A DNA stretch of 64,000 nt. Source: Chitinophaga pinensis (GTDB lineage: Bacteria; Bacteroidota; Bacteroidia; UBA4408). The stretch lies in assembly GCA_945861665.1 (NCBI GenBank), contig CAMAVS010000003.1:62001-126000 (forward strand), in the 5' to 3' direction. The notes below the pieces were generated by a model. That model saw only the letters and a program-made list of their open reading frames with translations. It was not told the origin of the DNA and ran no database searches. Below are positions 17,589-25,966 of this stretch, one piece after another (within the stretch, counting starts at the first letter, position 1; every line of letters starts with the position of its first letter). The position numbers and the translations under genes were made by a program.

Positions 17589-18821
17589 ATGGTACTCAAT
17601 TATATTTGGATTGCTTTTTTTGTCATTGCCTTTGTGGTTGGGCTTGTTAAACTCTTATTTTTAGGCGACACAGAAATTTTTTCAACCATTGTAAACGGAA
17701 GTTTTGATTCGGCCAAAACAGCATTTGAAGTTTCACTCGGACTTACTGGCGTGATGACGCTTTGGCTTGGAATTATGAAAGTAGGTGAAGAGGCTGGAGC
17801 AATAAGGGTATTGTCAAAAATAGTATCGCCTTTTTTTAAGCGCATCTTTCCTGAAATTCCAAAGAACCATCCTTCATCGGGACATATTTTAATGAATTTT
17901 TCGGCAAACATGTTGGGCTTAGACAATGCCGCTACTCCGCTTGGATTAAAAGCGATGCAAGGTTTACAAGAATTAAATCCAGACAAAGAAACAGCTTCTA
18001 ATTCACAGATAATGTTTTTGGTGTTGAATACTGCAGGGCTTACCTTGATTCCAGTAAGTGTTATGTTGTATCGCTCTCAAATGGGTGCAGCAAATCCTTC
18101 TGATGTTTTTATTCCGATTTTATTGGCAACTTTTGTAGGCACCTTATCAGGTTTTCTTGCTGTAGCTTTTTACCAAAAAATAAATTTGCTCGACAGGGTA
18201 TTATTGTCGGTTCTGGTTGGATTCTCATTGTTTGTAGGATTCATTACCTGGTTCCTCTCAACCTTGCCGCAGGAAAAAATCGGAAAAATATCGGCAGTAT
18301 CAGGCAATCTCATTCTTTTTGGAATCATTATATTGTTCTTGGTAGGAGGTTTCATAAAAAAAATAAATGTGTACGAAACTTTTATTGAAGGAGCAAAAGA
18401 GGGCTTTGGAGTAGCTATAAAAGTTGCCCCCTACTTGGTTGCAATATTGGTTGGAGTGGCTGTTTTTAGAGCTTCGGGAGCAATGGATTTTTTAGTGAAC
18501 GGCATTGCTTTTGTTTTTGCAGCATTCAGCATCAATACTGATTTTGTTCCTGCACTTCCTACTGCTTTTATGAAATCATTGAGTGGAAGCGGTGCAAGGG
18601 GACTAATGATTGATGCAATGAAAACTTATGGCCCCGACTCTTTTGTAGGAAAATTGGTGTGTACCATTCAAGGTTCAACAGACACCACCTTTTACATACT
18701 TGCTGTATATTTCGGTTCGGTAGGAATCAAGAAAACACGTTACGCACTTACCTGCGGTTTGCTTGCCGACTTTTTTGGTTTGTTAGGAGCAATTACGGTG
18801 GCGTATTTGTTTTTTGGGTAA
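17589..18821 (+). CDS. SpmA/SpmB-like membrane protein fusion (nucleoside recognition/Gate domains)
   Basis: A 410-residue integral membrane protein with about ten hydrophobic helices and two tandem Gate-type halves. The first half resembles spore maturation protein SpmA (GLTGVMTLWLGIMKVGEEAG, then MNFSANMLGLDNAATPLGLK). The second half resembles SpmB (APYLVAILVGVAVFRASGAMD, then CTIQGSTDTTFYILAVYFGSVG). In Firmicutes SpmA and SpmB are separate proteins used in spore core dehydration; Bacteroidota do not sporulate, so this fusion must do something else, perhaps solute transport. It follows the TPR gene by 8 bases and ends convergent with the unknown gene at 18854. Confidence 0.85.
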   Translation: MVLNYIWIAFFVIAFVVGLVKLLFLGDTEIFSTIVNGSFDSAKTAFEVSLGLTGVMTLWLGIMKVGEEAGAIRVLSKIVSPFFKRIFPEIPKNHPSSGHILMNFSANMLGLDNAATPLGLKAMQGLQELNPDKETASNSQIMFLVLNTAGLTLIPVSVMLYRSQMGAANPSDVFIPILLATFVGTLSGFLAVAFYQKINLLDRVLLSVLVGFSLFVGFITWFLSTLPQEKIGKISAVSGNLILFGIIILFLVGGFIKKINVYETFIEGAKEGFGVAIKVAPYLVAILVGVAVFRASGAMDFLVNGIAFVFAAFSINTDFVPALPTAFMKSLSGSGARGLMIDAMKTYGPDSFVGKLVCTIQGSTDTTFYILAVYFGSVGIKKTRYALTCGLLADFFGLLGAITVAYLFFG

Positions 18822-18853
18822 AAACACATTGTTTGTTATACTTGCAAAAGAAA

Positions 18854-19519
18854 TTATTGTTGCGAATCTCCCTTGTCATTTTTTAAGCAAAAAAAGACTT
18901 TCATTCCAAAGTTTGGTTGTATTTTTTGGTAGTTTCTTTCATTGGTAACAAATACAATACCTTGATCGGCACTTGTATTGAACATAATTAAAATATCATT
19001 TTCTTTTTTAGTCTTAAAATTTAAATTAAATGTTAGCCCTAGCCCTAACTTATAATTTGTCCAGTTAACTTTTTTGTACTTATAATAATTCAAATTCGAT
19101 CCTAAGAATCCGGTAAAGAAATTATGTGATTTTTTATAGTCAAATGTTGAAAAAACAAAGTGATGTTCTGTATTTATAATAGTTTGGGGCAATAGAAGCG
19201 GTAAAATATTATTTTTATTTAGGTGTATTTTATTCCCTAGTGCATTTCTATGAAAAAATACAGCTTGAATAATATTATTTAATGGAAAAAATATTGAATT
19301 ACTGATAGTGTTATTATTGTATACATCTTTTTGAATTTGTGTTAGATTAGCAAATTTGGCAATGATAAAGTATTTTTTTGTTACTGGTAAAAGGGGGCAA
19401 ATACTAATTGAATATTCATTTTTGAAACCCGAAAAGCCAAGACCGAATCCTGTATTTTTAATTTGAGAATAAGAGGGTGAGGAGATTGTTACAAAAAGAA
19501 AAATTAAGTATTTCCTCAT
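18854..19519 (-). CDS. Exported protein of unknown function, possibly a small outer-membrane beta-barrel
   Basis: 221 residues with a signal peptide (MRKYLIFLFVTISSPSYSQ). The rest has alternating hydrophobic residues and many aromatic and asparagine residues (GFGLGFSGFKNEYSI, YKLGLGLTFNLNFKTKK), consistent with antiparallel membrane strands, and an almost C-terminal PNFGMKVFFCL that could be a closing strand. The actual end is polar (KNDKGDSQQ), unlike a typical barrel with terminal phenylalanine. I recognise no family. It is the single gene in its direction here. Confidence 0.6.
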   Translation of the reverse strand: MRKYLIFLFVTISSPSYSQIKNTGFGLGFSGFKNEYSISICPLLPVTKKYFIIAKFANLTQIQKDVYNNNTISNSIFFPLNNIIQAVFFHRNALGNKIHLNKNNILPLLLPQTIINTEHHFVFSTFDYKKSHNFFTGFLGSNLNYYKYKKVNWTNYKLGLGLTFNLNFKTKKENDILIMFNTSADQGIVFVTNERNYQKIQPNFGMKVFFCLKNDKGDSQQ

Positions 19520-19574
19520 TTTAATTGATTGTAAATATTAGTCCAAGACCAATCGATTTTTACCAAAAGGATTA

Positions 19575-19614
19575 TAAAAAAACAACCTCATAAAAAGAGT
19601 ATGAGGTTGTTTTA
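19575..19614 (-). terminator. Rho-independent terminator after the lipoprotein gene
   Basis: Stem AACAACCTCAT / ATGAGGTTGTT (19581-19591 and 19601-19611). On the minus strand a run of seven T follows the stem. It lies 36 bases past the lipoprotein stop and separates it from the next minus-strand gene. Confidence 0.85.
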
Positions 19615-19649
19615 AATCATTAAAATGATAATTAAAATTGCAATAAAGC

Positions 19650-20102
19650 TTATTTAAATTTAGCTAATTTTGCAGTTACTTTTACTGTTGTAATTGTAAA
19701 TATTGGAATAATAATTGGTCTTTTAACCGTAGTTGCGAATGAAGGATAAAAAACGATATCGTAACCTGCATTGTCAGTCATTAACTTGTATAATGCATAA
19801 CTTGAAGTTTTATCGCCACCAACAAATCCACCTATTACAGGGATACTTGCAAGGCTGATCATGGTACTTGCACCACCGCCAGATATACTTCCTGTTTTTT
19901 TCGTAAATAAACGTTCAAAATCAATTCCGAAAATTTTTGTTGAACTTGCCTCTGCAGAAAGCTGGGCAGAATAAGTAAAATCATCTTTTGCAAAGTTCAC
20001 GCGGTTATTTGGTTCACGCATACTCTTAGTCATTAATGTACAGCTTGATAAAAAGATAGAACATACTAGTGTTGCATAAATTAATTTAAATTTTTTTTTC
20101 AT
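19650..20102 (-). CDS. Predicted lipoprotein of unknown function
   Basis: 150 residues. The N-terminus (MKKKFKLIYATLVCSIFLSSC) ends in a lipobox (FLSSC), so the mature protein is probably an outer-membrane lipoprotein. The remainder contains a glycine-rich turn (GSISGGGASTM), a hydrophobic stretch MISLASIPVIGGFVGG that could insert in or touch a membrane, and a tail rich in valine and lysine (TTVKVTAKLAKFK). I do not recognise the family. It has its own terminator and no operon partner. Confidence 0.75.
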   Translation of the reverse strand: MKKKFKLIYATLVCSIFLSSCTLMTKSMREPNNRVNFAKDDFTYSAQLSAEASSTKIFGIDFERLFTKKTGSISGGGASTMISLASIPVIGGFVGGDKTSSYALYKLMTDNAGYDIVFYPSFATTVKRPIIIPIFTITTVKVTAKLAKFK

Positions 20103-20443
20103 TTTAATTTTGTGTTAAAATTCACCTACTCTTTTAAGGCTTTTCGGTTTTCGCCAATTTTGTTTATGTTAAATGTTAACAAATATATAATTTTTTAACG
20201 ATTAAATTAAGTTCTAATATTTATTTAATCTTCTTCTTAAGCATTATAGGTAGTGCCCAAAGTGCCATTAGAAATTTATTTTATTAAAATTGAAGCGTAT
20301 AATGATTCACATATTGCTAAATTGGTTGTAATTAAATAGTTCAATCTAATAATTTTATCTTTCGCAATCGTCCCAAAAGTCCATTTTTACCTTCACATCT
20401 TGCAAATTTTTAGCTACATTTGTGGTCTCAAAAATAGCATGTT
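20103..20443. other. Intergenic region between divergent lipoprotein and ffh genes
   Basis: 341 bases, very AT-rich. It holds the ffh promoter motif at its right end. Apart from a short palindromic stretch (TGTTAAATGTTAACA, about 20166-20180) I see no gene, RNA structure or repeat in it. Confidence 0.6.
20415..20422 (+). promoter_or_regulatory. -7 promoter element (TAcaTTTG) for ffh
   Basis: Exact TAnnTTTG match. Predicted transcript start near 20427 gives a 17-base leader to the ATG at 20444. Confidence 0.5.
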
Positions 20444-21781
20444 ATGTTTGAAAATTTAAGCGATAAACTCGACCGTGCTTTTAAGATATTAAAAGGCCAG
20501 GGACAGATTACAGAGATTAACGTTGCCGAAACGTTAAAAGAAGTACGAAAAGCACTTTTGGATGCTGACGTTAACTTTAAAATAGCAAAGCAGTTTACCG
20601 AAACGGTTAAGGAGAAAGCTTTGGGTCAAAGCGTACTTACTGCCATTTCTCCCGGTCAATTAATGATTAAAGTTGTTCACCAAGAACTTATCCAGTTAAT
20701 GGGTGGACAAAAATCAGATATACAACTTGGAGGTAATCCTACCATTATATTAATGGTGGGTTTACAAGGTTCAGGAAAAACAACTTTTTCAGGAAAATTA
20801 GCCAATTACTTAAAAACTAAAAAGGGAAAAAATCCATTATTGGTTGCCTGCGATATTTATCGTCCTGCTGCCATCGAGCAATTAAAAGTCTTGGGCGCAC
20901 AAATAGGTGTAGATGTATTTGCCGATCCCGATAGCAAAGATCCTATTAGTATTTCTAAAAGAGCCATTCAGCAAGCCCGCGACAATGGAAATTCGGTAGT
21001 TATAATTGATACTGCCGGTCGTTTGGCCATTGATGAGTTGATGATGAATGAAATTGCAGCCGTGAAAAAAGCTATTCAGCCGCACGAAATTTTATTTGTG
21101 GTAGATGCAATGACCGGACAAGATGCTGTAAATACAGCAAAAGCATTCAACGAGAAATTGAATTTTGATGGCGTAGTATTAACCAAACTAGATGGTGATA
21201 CACGAGGAGGGGCAGCACTTTCCATACGTTATGTGGTGGATAAACCAATAAAGTTTGTAGGAACAGGTGAAAAGATGGAGGCGCTGGATGTATTTTATCC
21301 TGAGCGTATGGCTGATAGAATTTTAGGGATGGGCGATGTGCTTTCATTGGTAGAGAAAGCACAAGAGCAGTTTAGTGAGGAAGAGGCCAGAAAGTTACAA
21401 AAGAAAATTGCTAAGAATCAATTTGACTTCAATGACTTTTTAAGTCAGTTACAGCAGATAAAAAAAATGGGGAATTTGAAAGATTTGGTGGGAATGATTC
21501 CCGGTGTTGGGAAATCGTTGAAAGATTTAGACATTAAAGACGATGCCTTTAAAGGAATTGAGGCAATCATTTTCTCGATGACACCAAAAGAAAGAAGTAC
21601 ACCCGATTTAATAAACGGCAGTCGCAGAAAAAGAATTGCTGAAGGAAGTGGAACCAATATTCAAGAAGTAAACAAGCTGATAAAGCAGTTTGAAGATACA
21701 CGAAAAATGATGAAGATGATGGGCAACAAAGAGCAAATGGCAAAAATGATGCGCATTATGCCACAAGGCGGTAGAAGGTAA
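20444..21781 (+). CDS. ffh: Signal recognition particle protein (SRP54 homologue)
   Basis: The 445-residue SRP GTPase that, with 4.5S RNA, brings nascent membrane proteins to FtsY. The N domain (1-90) is followed by the G domain with P-loop [15 protein letters not shown] (about 106), the RPAAIEQL block, [12 protein letters not shown] (G3) and [14 protein letters not shown] (G4). The C-terminal methionine-rich M domain ends in [20 protein letters not shown], which binds signal peptides and RNA. Length and order are normal. folD follows after 22 bases, so they may be cotranscribed. Confidence 0.97.
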   Translation: MFENLSDKLDRAFKILKGQGQITEINVAETLKEVRKALLDADVNFKIAKQFTETVKEKALGQSVLTAISPGQLMIKVVHQELIQLMGGQKSDIQLGGNPTIILMVGLQGSGKTTFSGKLANYLKTKKGKNPLLVACDIYRPAAIEQLKVLGAQIGVDVFADPDSKDPISISKRAIQQARDNGNSVVIIDTAGRLAIDELMMNEIAAVKKAIQPHEILFVVDAMTGQDAVNTAKAFNEKLNFDGVVLTKLDGDTRGGAALSIRYVVDKPIKFVGTGEKMEALDVFYPERMADRILGMGDVLSLVEKAQEQFSEEEARKLQKKIAKNQFDFNDFLSQLQQIKKMGNLKDLVGMIPGVGKSLKDLDIKDDAFKGIEAIIFSMTPKERSTPDLINGSRRKRIAEGSGTNIQEVNKLIKQFEDTRKMMKMMGNKEQMAKMMRIMPQGGRR

Positions 21782-21803
21782 TTTATCGAACAATAAGAAC
21801 GAT

Positions 21804-22679
21804 ATGCAACTAATTGACGGCAAAAAAATTTCATCGGATATACTTGATGAAATAATGATACAAGTTAAGGAACTACAAGCACGTGGAAAAAAAGTGCCGC
21901 ACTTGGCTACTGTTTTGGTGGGTGATGATGGGGCAAGTCAAACATATGTAGCAGCAAAAGTAAAAGCCTGCGAAAGAGTTGGTTTTGAATCGACTTTAGT
22001 TCGTTTGCCTGAGTCAACATCTGAACAGGAACTGCTTGAAAAAGTAAATGAATTAAATGCGAACAGTGCTATAGATGCCTATATTGTTCAAATGCCTTTA
22101 CCAAAACACATTAATGAACAAAAAATAATTGAAAGTATTTTCCCACAAAAAGATGTAGATGGGTTTCATCCGCAAAACGTTGGAAAAATGGCTTTGAACT
22201 TACCTACTTATTTACCTGCAACTCCTTATGGAATTATTCAGTTGCTAAAACGATATAACATTTCAACCGAAGGAAAACACTGTGTAGTAATTGGTAGAAG
22301 TAATATTGTTGGTTCTCCAATGAGTATTTTAATGGCAAGAAATTCCAATCCGGGAAATTGCACCGTTACCTTATGTCACAGTAAAACAGTCAATTTAAAA
22401 GAGCATACATTGCTTGCCGATATTATTATTATTGCCTTGGGCAGACCTGAATTTTTAACCGCCAATATGGTAAAGCAAGGTGCTGTGGTAATTGATGTTG
22501 GCATTACCCGTGTTGCATCTGCACAAACAAAAAGCGGGTTTAAATTGTTGGGCGATGTTAAATTTGACGAGGTGGCGCCCAAGTGCAGTTATATAACTCC
22601 TGTGCCGGGTGGAGTAGGTCCTATGACCATTGCTTCTTTGCTGATGAACACCTTATTGGCAGTAAATAGTAAAAATTAA
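21804..22679 (+). CDS. folD: Bifunctional methylenetetrahydrofolate dehydrogenase/cyclohydrolase
   Basis: The 291-residue FolD converts 5,10-methylene-THF to 10-formyl-THF in one-carbon metabolism, using NADP+. Visible signatures are [16 protein letters not shown] with the catalytic lysine region (about residues 51-66), [28 protein letters not shown], the nucleotide-binding [14 protein letters not shown] and the closing [19 protein letters not shown]. Length is normal. It lies 22 bases after ffh on the same strand and precedes a T9SS protein gene with its own promoter. Confidence 0.97.
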   Translation: MQLIDGKKISSDILDEIMIQVKELQARGKKVPHLATVLVGDDGASQTYVAAKVKACERVGFESTLVRLPESTSEQELLEKVNELNANSAIDAYIVQMPLPKHINEQKIIESIFPQKDVDGFHPQNVGKMALNLPTYLPATPYGIIQLLKRYNISTEGKHCVVIGRSNIVGSPMSILMARNSNPGNCTVTLCHSKTVNLKEHTLLADIIIIALGRPEFLTANMVKQGAVVIDVGITRVASAQTKSGFKLLGDVKFDEVAPKCSYITPVPGGVGPMTIASLLMNTLLAVNSKN

Positions 22680-22681
22680 AC

Positions 22682-22712
22682 TTGTACAAAGCGTTATTTT
22701 TTTATATTTTTG
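22682..22712 (+). promoter_or_regulatory. Full Bacteroidota promoter (TTG, 20-base spacer, TAttTTTG)
   Basis: TTG at 22682-22684 and TAttTTTG at 22705-22712. Predicted transcript start near 22717 lies after an ATG at 22714 and 33 bases before the ATG at 22750, deciding the start of the next gene. Confidence 0.65.
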
Positions 22713-22749
22713 AATGCACTTTAAGTATTCAATACTAAGATTTTTTAAA

Positions 22750-24582
22750 ATGAAAAAACTTTTATACGTATTTCTTCTAACTATACTATCTGTTTCTGCA
22801 ATGGCAGGGCAGGGCGGACCAGATGTTTATGGTTACATTTGGAAAGACAGTTTTCAACCGGGCGGTCCAACCTACAGTTGGATTGATGTGCCTACAAAAC
22901 CAGGTGCATTTCAGGTAAAAAACTTAGCAGATGACAATACACGTGGTTCTTTTAATATTGGATTTCCTTTTCATTATTATTGGTACGATGTAAATACTTT
23001 TTGGGTTGGGTCGAATGGCTATATAGCTTTTAATAATGCTCAATTGTCATCGCCATTTGGAGCAATTCCTTCAATGGCTTTACCAAATGATTTTATTTCT
23101 GTGTTCAATGCCGATTTAAATTTTGATGGTTTAAATAATCCTGCTGCTTGCTGGTATTGGAAAAATTTGGCAGCCGACACAATGGTAATATCATGGATAA
23201 ATGTTCCTTTCTGGGATGCGAATGCAGGTGCTAACAATCAAGTGGGTTCAAATACTTTTCAAGTGATTTTGTCTGCTGTGGATAGCTCCATAACTTTTCA
23301 GTACAATACGCAACAAGGACAAAATGCACAAGGCTTTAATTTTCTTGCAATAGGCATTGAAAATAATTCCGGAAATATTGGTTTACAACATTCACACGAT
23401 ATTTATCCTCCCCTTAACTATGCAGTTAAGTATTATTACCCCAGCTTTACAAATTATCAAGTAACCGATGCATCGGTTTCATATTGCGATAATACGGAGA
23501 ATGGCGGACGTTTTATTTCAAAAGACGGGAACAATTTTAAAATGACTAGTTTAATTAAGAATACCGGAAATCAAGCTTGCGTTCCTTTCAATGTAAACTC
23601 TACTATTAAAAATTCATTGAATGCTACTCAGTTGCAGGACAATCAAATGACAGGGGGGCTTTCTCCGGGACAAACACAAGCAATGTCAATGACCAACCAG
23701 TTTGCGCCCATTACAGCTGGAACTTATTCATACACTACCACGACACAATTAGCCGGTGATGCAACGATGAGTAACAATGCTCGAACAATGGAATTGGTTG
23801 TAGTGGATACTATTCAACCCTATATCAACTTGTCTTTTACTGATTTAACTTCGGAAGGTGCCGGACTTAGTTGGCAAGGAGGCGATGGCGGTGCTGCGGT
23901 TTATTTTATTCCACCGTATACGCCTTGTAAAATTGATAGTTTGTACTTTTTTATTATGGGTAACCCAACCAATGCAAACTTCCATGCTAAAATATTTCAG
24001 GATAGTTTAGTGAATCAGCCGGGAGCATTGCTTTTCGACACATTAATTTTGGCGCAAGATATCCTTACCAATTCTTGGAATGCTATTGGAATTAATGATT
24101 CAATAGGTGTTTCAAGCGGTGGTTTTTATGTGGCTTGGGTAATGGATGGTGATGGTATTCAATTAGGACAGGATATTTCAAATCCTATTTCATTTAGAAG
24201 TTTGGAGTTGTTGGGTAATGCTTGGTCTACTTACCGTTCGGCACAAACTGAGGACTTAATGATAAACGCAACCTTAAAACGAGGTCCTCTTAACAATCAA
24301 TCTGTCAGTGAGAAAACTAATAAAGTGGCCCTCGCTGTTTATCCGAATCCATCAAATGGCATGCTTACACTTGAATTTAATAATAGCTTGAGCAACTCTA
24401 AAGTTACCTGCGAGATTATAGGAATTGACGGGAAAATAGTAAATACATATTCTTGCAGGAATGTAACTACAGGAAAAGTAATACGTAGCATTGATGTATC
24501 GGATGTTGCAAACGGAATTTATTCTGTTCGTTTTACTGCCAATAATTCAGTTGAGTACAAGAAGATTACAATTTTAAAATAA
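22750..24582 (+). CDS. Secreted protein with T9SS type A sorting domain, function unknown
   Basis: About 610 residues from ATG 22750, beginning with a signal peptide (MKKLLYVFLLTILSVSAMAG). The N-terminal region contains FNIGFPFHYYW, FWVGSNGYIAFNN and SPFGAIPSMALPNDFI, a pattern found in adhesion-like surface domains (nidogen-like or similar). The middle has a stretch resembling a CARDB/Ig-like fold (TSLIKNTGNQACVPFNVNSTI). The last 80 or so residues (VYPNPSNGMLTLEFNN to NSVEYKKITILK) are a T9SS type A sorting domain. The protein is therefore probably displayed on or released from the cell. A longer start at 22714 is rejected because it precedes the transcript start predicted from the promoter. 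Confidence 0.85.
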   Translation: MKKLLYVFLLTILSVSAMAGQGGPDVYGYIWKDSFQPGGPTYSWIDVPTKPGAFQVKNLADDNTRGSFNIGFPFHYYWYDVNTFWVGSNGYIAFNNAQLSSPFGAIPSMALPNDFISVFNADLNFDGLNNPAACWYWKNLAADTMVISWINVPFWDANAGANNQVGSNTFQVILSAVDSSITFQYNTQQGQNAQGFNFLAIGIENNSGNIGLQHSHDIYPPLNYAVKYYYPSFTNYQVTDASVSYCDNTENGGRFISKDGNNFKMTSLIKNTGNQACVPFNVNSTIKNSLNATQLQDNQMTGGLSPGQTQAMSMTNQFAPITAGTYSYTTTTQLAGDATMSNNARTMELVVVDTIQPYINLSFTDLTSEGAGLSWQGGDGGAAVYFIPPYTPCKIDSLYFFIMGNPTNANFHAKIFQDSLVNQPGALLFDTLILAQDILTNSWNAIGINDSIGVSSGGFYVAWVMDGDGIQLGQDISNPISFRSLELLGNAWSTYRSAQTEDLMINATLKRGPLNNQSVSEKTNKVALAVYPNPSNGMLTLEFNNSLSNSKVTCEIIGIDGKIVNTYSCRNVTTGKVIRSIDVSDVANGIYSVRFTANNSVEYKKITILK

Positions 24583-24599
24583 AATACTTTTTTTTAATA

Positions 24600-24645
24600 A
24601 AAGCGAGCAGCGCTGCTAATTTTAGCGAGCCCTGCTCGCTTTTTG
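24600..24645 (+). terminator. Rho-independent terminator after the T9SS protein gene
   Basis: Stem AAGCGAGCAG / CTGCTCGCTT (24601-24610 and 24632-24641) with a loop that could pair further, followed by a T run. It ends the gene that stops at 24582. Confidence 0.8.
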
Positions 24646-24676
24646 TCATTGTTAAAAAACGTTAACATTTTGATTT

Positions 24677-24692
24677 TGGTACAACATTAGCA
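24677..24692 (+). promoter_or_regulatory. Candidate sigma-54 (-24/-12) promoter
   Basis: TGGTACAACATTAGCA matches the RpoN consensus TGGCACRNNNNTTGCW at all but two defined positions and keeps the invariant GG-N10-GC spacing. A transcript start about 12 bases past GC would be near 24703, 22 bases before the ATG of the 46-residue ORF. No TAnnTTTG element is present here. Confidence 0.5.
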
Positions 24693-24724
24693 ATGCTGTT
24701 GTTGTTATGTTAAAAACTAAAACA

Positions 24725-24865
24725 ATGAGAACTAAAAAAATTAAAATCGACAATCGTCCAATCTTTAAAGTTAGGATAGATTACAGAACAGTGATTACTG
24801 TGAGAAGTTTAGATGCTATAAAAATGTGGCAAGAAAAATACCCTGAAGCGAAGATATTGGAGTAA
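24725..24865 (+). CDS. Small basic protein of unknown function (46 residues)
   Basis: A short ORF reading MRTKKIKIDNRPIFKVRI at its start and KMWQEKYPEAKILE at its end. The lysine/arginine-rich first half with regular alternation (FKVRIDYRTVITVRS) suggests a beta-hairpin and the second half an amphipathic helix. It follows a terminator and a sigma-54-like promoter and is preceded by an A-rich leader (AAAACTAAAACA) suited to Bacteroidota initiation, which together argue that it is expressed. No family is recognised and no signal peptide is present, so it is probably cytoplasmic. It ends 44 bases before the convergent mltG. Confidence 0.6.
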   Translation: MRTKKIKIDNRPIFKVRIDYRTVITVRSLDAIKMWQEKYPEAKILE

Positions 24866-24908
24866 AACAAGAATAAATAGGCATTTTTAGTTTTACACTT
24901 TTTCTTCC

Positions 24909-25964
24909 TTATTTTTTAATTCCCCTTCTATTAAGTGCTGCTCTGAATTTTTTAGCGTTGGTATTGTGTTCGTTAAGCGTTTTTGCAAAATTATGCTTCC
25001 CCGAAAAGTCTTCTTTGGCACAAAAATAAATATAGTTATGGTGCTCGTAGTATAGCACCGCATCAATCGAGGCTGTGGTGGGCAAACAAATAGGACCAGG
25101 AGGCAATCCTGCATACAAATAAGTGTTGTAAGGTGAATCGTAGCTTAATTGCTCGAAAAGTACTCTATGAATATTGAAATCACCGATAGCATATATAACT
25201 GTCGGATCGGCCTGAAGTTTCATTCCCTTTTTTAACCTGTTAATATAAACCCCTGCAATAATTGGTTTTTCCGATTTAGCATTTGATTCCTGTTGAACAA
25301 TGGATGCTATAATGGCAACCTCCGTTTGTGAAAGCCCGTTTGCCTTTGCTTTGCTTTTTCTTTCGTCATTCCAAAACGATTTATACTCTTTTGTCATTCT
25401 GTCAACAAACTGTTCGGCACTTGTATTCCAATAAAATTCATAGGTATTCGGAATAAGCAATGCCAATACATTTTGTTCATCAAAACCATATTTTTTCAAG
25501 TATTCATTGTCGTTCAATAAATCAATCAAGGATGTGGAGTCGGCTTCTATAACACGACAAACTTTCGACACAATGTCTTCTTTGGTTCTGGCAGTATTGA
25601 AAATGACTTTAACGGGCTTTTGTTCTCCTGAACGCAGTAAGTCAATTAAGCTGCTGTTATTCATTTTTCCTTTTATAAGATAGCGACCTGGCTTTACTTT
25701 ATTTTTGTATTGTTTCCGCTCAGCTACCCACTCAAAGGAAGTTTTATCTTTGATCAAATTTCTTTCATATAGTGTGTGCATCACATCTTCAAAAGTAGAC
25801 CCTGTTTTTATGTAAATATAGGTAGTTGATTTTCCAATGATTACCACATTAGATTTATATATCATTCGGTACCCATAATAAACAATATAGCCTCCCGAAA
25901 GCAAAAGTATTACAATAAGCGAGATGATTATTTTCTTCAAGAAAGATGTTTTACTTTTTGCCAT
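24909..25964 (-). CDS. mltG: Endolytic peptidoglycan transglycosylase MltG
   Basis: A 351-residue YceG-like protein that cuts nascent glycan strands at the inner membrane and so sets their length. One transmembrane helix near the N-terminus (about residues 10-30, IIISLIVILLLSGGYIVYYGY) is followed by a LysM-like region (about 40-110) and the YceG domain. The catalytic glutamate lies in IASIVQQESNAKSEKP, followed by the conserved GVYINRLKKGMKLQADPTVIYA and YNTYLYAGLPPGPICLP. It starts 2 bases after the multihaem cytochrome gene and is probably its operon partner. Confidence 0.95.
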   Translation of the reverse strand: MAKSKTSFLKKIIISLIVILLLSGGYIVYYGYRMIYKSNVVIIGKSTTYIYIKTGSTFEDVMHTLYERNLIKDKTSFEWVAERKQYKNKVKPGRYLIKGKMNNSSLIDLLRSGEQKPVKVIFNTARTKEDIVSKVCRVIEADSTSLIDLLNDNEYLKKYGFDEQNVLALLIPNTYEFYWNTSAEQFVDRMTKEYKSFWNDERKSKAKANGLSQTEVAIIASIVQQESNAKSEKPIIAGVYINRLKKGMKLQADPTVIYAIGDFNIHRVLFEQLSYDSPYNTYLYAGLPPGPICLPTTASIDAVLYYEHHNYIYFCAKEDFSGKHNFAKTLNEHNTNAKKFRAALNRRGIKK

Positions 25965-25966
25965 TA

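Noticed and set aside
20103-20443. 4.5S RNA gene upstream of ffh
   Set aside because: No GGAA/GCAG SRP Alu-less hairpin pattern is seen; the RNA is presumably encoded elsewhere.
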